IMG/VR virus record: IMGVR_UViG_3300031368_000016
Coordinates: 1 to 22,919 of that record
Strand: one strand, 5' to 3'
Length of the DNA stretch: 22,919 bases
Origin: a virus
The number at the start of each line of letters is the position of its first letter. Positions within the stretch are counted from its first letter, which is position 1. The notes beneath the pieces are model-generated. The model ran no database searches. It was not told where the DNA came from and saw only the letters and a list, made by a program, of their open reading frames with translations. Of this stretch, positions 20,978 to 22,919 are shown one piece after another. The translations under genes and the position numbers were made by a program.

Positions 20978-22919
20978 TTATACAACCGGAAGTAAAACAC
21001 ACCGGCAATTGCTTGACAATAGCCCATTGGCAGTGTATATTGTAGATAAAGTTTGGAGATCATAAACATGACCATTAAATTTACGAACACTCACGTCGAC
21101 AACATCTGCCAACGTTATCTCGCTGGCGAATCGGAACTGGCACTCTCGAAGGCTTTCGGTGTTGATCGCGGAGTTATTCGCCGAATCCTTACTGAAGAGC
21201 GAATCACTCCCAGAACCGGAAGCCAAGCTAATATCATCAGGATGCAACGACTCACGCCCGCTGAACGCTCTACTCTCACTGCGGCTGCCCATGATGCTGT
21301 CCGCGGCGTTACTCAAAGTGAAGAGCATCGATGTAAAATCGCGGCAACCATTGAAACCAATCCTGTCAATATCAGCCCGATTGAAATTCGCCTCTGTAAT
21401 GCTCTCAAGCGGCGTGGGATTAACTTTACCCATCAAAAAGCCATCGGGCGCTACAATATCGATGTCTCCATTAACGAATCGCGCATCGCCGTGGAGATAT
21501 TCGGCGGACATTGGCACGCGTCTGGTAGACACGCCAGGCGTTTCCGTAAACGCATTAATTACATCCTTGATCACGGTTGGATACCCGTTATTATTTGGGT
21601 TACCCCCGACTATCCGCTTGGACGTGGCGCTATCAAGTATCTGATCACCCTTATGCAAATGCTTCGCGGCGATAAATCCATTCAACGTCAAGAACATGTG
21701 ATTAGGGGAGACGGTAAGCCGTCTGCCATCGGCAATACCAATATCAACTACAATGCCGTTATAGGTGGCGATAAATGCGGCAAACTGATCAGGGGCAAAG
21801 ATGGGCGTTTCACCCACTAAGCAGTTCGGGTGAAGTGGTGGTGCCTGTATCGCTTCGTAATTGAAAACCATCGGCTTTATCGGCGGATCCTCCGGGTCCT
21901 CCGGGTCCTTAGGAAGCGGTGTCAACGAATCACCCTGCTCATAAAAATTCGCGCCTATATCTGCCGTTTTACCTTGCATTGCAACACAATAATCGCAAGC
22001 ATCACTTGCTATCTGCCACTCTTTCTCTTTGACGCCCGCCATCCGCCATATCTCTTCAGCTCCCCGATTGCCAGCCCGGATCGTTTCAGTCCGTGCAACC
22101 ATCAATGCGCGCTTCGATGTCCAATTTTTGAATTGATCGGTAAACGCATCGACCATTTCAGTATAACTCAATCCTTCGGTTTGCGCCCGAAGTATGATTG
22201 CTTGTACATCCTGAATCGAAGTGTGTGATATTCCCTCAGCAAACTTGAAACCATAGTCCTTAATGAATGCCTGTACAGCCTCGTTGCCCAATTCAAACGT
22301 AACACCAATCAGGGCTGCCTCAGCGATACCAATATCAATCAAAATTATCATTAATATCTCGGCGCCATCCTCGCCAATCCGCTTTGTCCAAAGCTCCTTT
22401 AAGTCGAAAAGCTCTTGTTGAAGCAGATCCTTTGTCGTTATACCCTTCGGTGCATATTTCCGGATAACCTTCATTACTTCCTTTGCTTCCAGTTGAAATT
22501 CCTTAACAGCCCAAGTCTTGATCTTTGGAATATAAGCCTCTGCCCGCGCCCGGCGACCGATGGCGCTCCGAAGTAATCCCGCGCCGGATTCTCCAGGTGT
22601 TGCTTTGATTAAAGAGACTCCCTTAGCACGAGCAGTGACAATCGGCGTCGCCTCCGTCCCCGTTATCGCAAGTCCACGAAGGAACTCGTCGCCGTTCTGT
22701 ACCTGTGGTAACCCTACTTCAACACGCGCCTCATTGACCGTCATCCAACCACCGACGACACCTTCTTTCGCATTGTTCCACTTTTTCTGTCGAATATCAG
22801 CCAGTGCAGTTACTCGCGATATGTCAAACCGACAGGTAACACCTCCGCCGAAGTCCGATACAAGCCCCCGATTAATGCTGTCGTCAACCCGATTCTGGAG
22901 CGGTTGAATCGTATCCTGA
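20978..22919 (-). CDS. Portal protein fused to MuF head-morphogenesis domain, interrupted by an intein (partial)
   Basis: The frame is open to the right edge, so the N-terminal portal part is missing; numbering here is from the internal Met at 22744. The portal C-terminus shows WMTVNEARVEVGLPQV, the usual T.NE.R..lGLp motif. A helical linker follows, then a MuF domain from about 170: ALMVARTETIRAGN, SDACDYCVAMQGK and the closing PPLHPN...CRCVLLPV. Portals form the DNA-packaging ring, and MuF proteins act in head assembly. The conserved HPNCRC is split after N307 by a 272-residue intein (308-579); C580 is the +1 residue. A 9-bp repeat encodes PEDPEDP before the intein. Fusion of both domains is seen directly. 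Confidence 0.93.
   Translation of the reverse strand, partial: QDTIQPLQNRVDDSINRGLVSDFGGGVTCRFDISRVTALADIRQKKWNNAKEGVVGGWMTVNEARVEVGLPQVQNGDEFLRGLAITGTEATPIVTARAKGVSLIKATPGESGAGLLRSAIGRRARAEAYIPKIKTWAVKEFQLEAKEVMKVIRKYAPKGITTKDLLQQELFDLKELWTKRIGEDGAEILMIILIDIGIAEAALIGVTFELGNEAVQAFIKDYGFKFAEGISHTSIQDVQAIILRAQTEGLSYTEMVDAFTDQFKNWTSKRALMVARTETIRAGNRGAEEIWRMAGVKEKEWQIASDACDYCVAMQGKTADIGANFYEQGDSLTPLPKDPEDPEDPPIKPMVFNYEAIQAPPLHPNCLVGETPIFAPDQFAAFIATYNGIVVDIGIADGRRLTVSPNHMFLTLNGFIAAKHLHKGDQILDSATSKRIVGGNPNNNGYPTVIKDVINAFTETPGVSTRRVPMSAEYLHGDARFVNGDIDIVAPDGFLMGKVNPTPLESITEANFNRADIDRIGFNGCRDFTSMLFTLSNAADSIMGSRSESRAFSGRESLHPDDISLASGSGSDSLFSKDSANNSAINTESLRECQFRFASEITLADVVDVSVRKFNGHVYDLQTLSTIYTANGLLSSNCRCVLLPVV
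21013..21041 (+). promoter_or_regulatory. Near-consensus promoter for the nested endonuclease
   Basis: TTGACA at 21013-21018, a 17-base spacer, and TATATT at 21036-21041. The start would be about 21048, leaving a leader of some 20 bases before ATG 21068. The promoter lies on the antisense strand of the codons for the intein's final residues, starting 5 bp inside its edge. Confidence 0.85.
21055..21058 (+). promoter_or_regulatory. Ribosome binding site GGAG deciding the endonuclease start
   Basis: GGAG stands 9 bases before ATG 21068. It lies inside the longer open frame that starts at TTG 21053, so the ATG, not the TTG, is the probable start. Confidence 0.75.
21068..21820 (+). CDS. Antisense homing endonuclease inside the intein (Vsr/EDxHD-like)
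   Basis: 250 residues from ATG 21068, GGAG 9 bases before it; TTG 21053 has no ribosome site. The N-terminus has a helix-turn-helix (ELALSKAFGVDRGVIRRIL, about 23-41), fitting target binding. The nuclease core is at 103-180: SPIEIRLCNALKRRGI with E106, QKAIGRYNIDV with D132, IAVEIFGGHWH with E143, H148 and H150, then RFRKRINYILDHGWIPVII. This is the Vsr/DUF559 fold, to which EDxHD homing endonucleases belong. The last 50 residues lie opposite intein blocks A and B and have no clear fold. The gene stops 3 bp inside the intein. Expected role: cut intein-free MuF genes at HPN/CRC and drive copying of the intein. Confidence 0.9.
   Translation: MTIKFTNTHVDNICQRYLAGESELALSKAFGVDRGVIRRILTEERITPRTGSQANIIRMQRLTPAERSTLTAAAHDAVRGVTQSEEHRCKIAATIETNPVNISPIEIRLCNALKRRGINFTHQKAIGRYNIDVSINESRIAVEIFGGHWHASGRHARRFRKRINYILDHGWIPVIIWVTPDYPLGRGAIKYLITLMQMLRGDKSIQRQEHVIRGDGKPSAIGNTNINYNAVIGGDKCGKLIRGKDGRFTH

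Larger units (their letters stand above)
21008..21823 (-). mobile_element. Intein inserted in the MuF motif HPN/CRC
   Basis: 272 residues. N-terminal block A is CLVGETPIF (C308 nucleophile); block B is GRRLTVSPNHMFLT with H349. The C-terminal block F is NGHVYDLQTLSTIYTANG and block G GLLSSN, followed by extein Cys. The last residue is Asn (needed for cyclisation); the one before it is Ser, not the common His, as in the Npu DnaE intein ending IASN. The 170 or so residues between B and F match no LAGLIDADG or HNH domain; they are the antisense reading of a nuclease gene. Splicing would restore the uninterrupted HPNCRC. All named residues are present, so splicing is likely but unproven. Confidence 0.93.

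Noticed and set aside
21159-21644. A third, 161-codon plus-strand frame inside the intein
   Set aside because: It overlaps the nuclease gene in another frame, has no ribosome site and reads as low-complexity Leu/Ser-rich sequence. It is a by-product of stop avoidance in the overlapping genes.
21008-21823. Group I intron instead of an intein
   Set aside because: The frame stays open through the insertion, and intein blocks A, B, F and G with terminal Asn and +1 Cys are all present.
21830-22228. Plus-strand 132-codon frame opposite the MuF domain
   Set aside because: Shadow of the portal-MuF gene; Cys, Tyr and Arg-rich with no motif or ribosome site.

Overview
This window is part of a tailed double-stranded DNA phage genome or prophage with siphovirus architecture. 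It shows HK97-type head genes, a tail tube gene, a tape measure gene of about 650 codons and no sheath gene. Almost every gene is on the minus strand and closely packed, often with 4-base ATGA overlaps. AGGAG-type ribosome binding sites and TTGACA/TATATT-type promoters suggest an ordinary bacterial host. The host phylum cannot be told, and no integrase, attachment site, tRNA or rRNA gene was seen.

Layout in the direction of minus-strand transcription, from the right edge to the left. Head (22919-17065): the C-terminal part of a portal protein fused to a MuF domain, a 53-residue small gene, prohead protease, HK97-fold major capsid protein, and two related decoration-like proteins with two unassigned genes between them. 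Neck and tail (17064-11981): gp6-like connector, head closure protein, gp10-like protein, DUF3168 tail terminator, a beta-rich structural protein, tail tube, tail chaperones joined by a -1 frameshift, and tape measure. Tail tip and adhesion (11984-6266): an AT-rich 627-residue hub-like protein, a 240-residue protein, a fibre with a tail-fibre repeat, a 148-residue protein, a ConA/LamG-like protein and a small gene, closing at a terminator-like hairpin near 6170. Accessory and lysis (6067-3348): small membrane proteins and a frameshifted micro-gene, a two-gene plus-strand cassette with an HTH protein, then a glycine-rich small ORF, two membrane proteins and an amidase endolysin. Early operon (3125-1): a strong minus promoter, six small genes of mostly unknown function and a HARP/SNF2-type helicase that runs off the left edge.

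The most striking feature is in the portal-MuF gene. A 272-residue intein interrupts the conserved MuF motif HPN/CRC. Its DNA also carries, on the opposite strand, a complete expression unit for a 250-residue Vsr/EDxHD-like homing endonuclease: a near-consensus promoter, a GGAG ribosome binding site, an ATG and a stop codon. Promoter and gene fit inside the 816-bp intein with 5 and 3 bp to spare, and the two reading frames are antiparallel codon-for-codon. The normal design has the endonuclease as an in-frame domain of the intein, translated with it. Here the homing enzyme is encoded antisense and would be expressed separately, while the long linker in the intein is simply the antisense translation of the nuclease gene.
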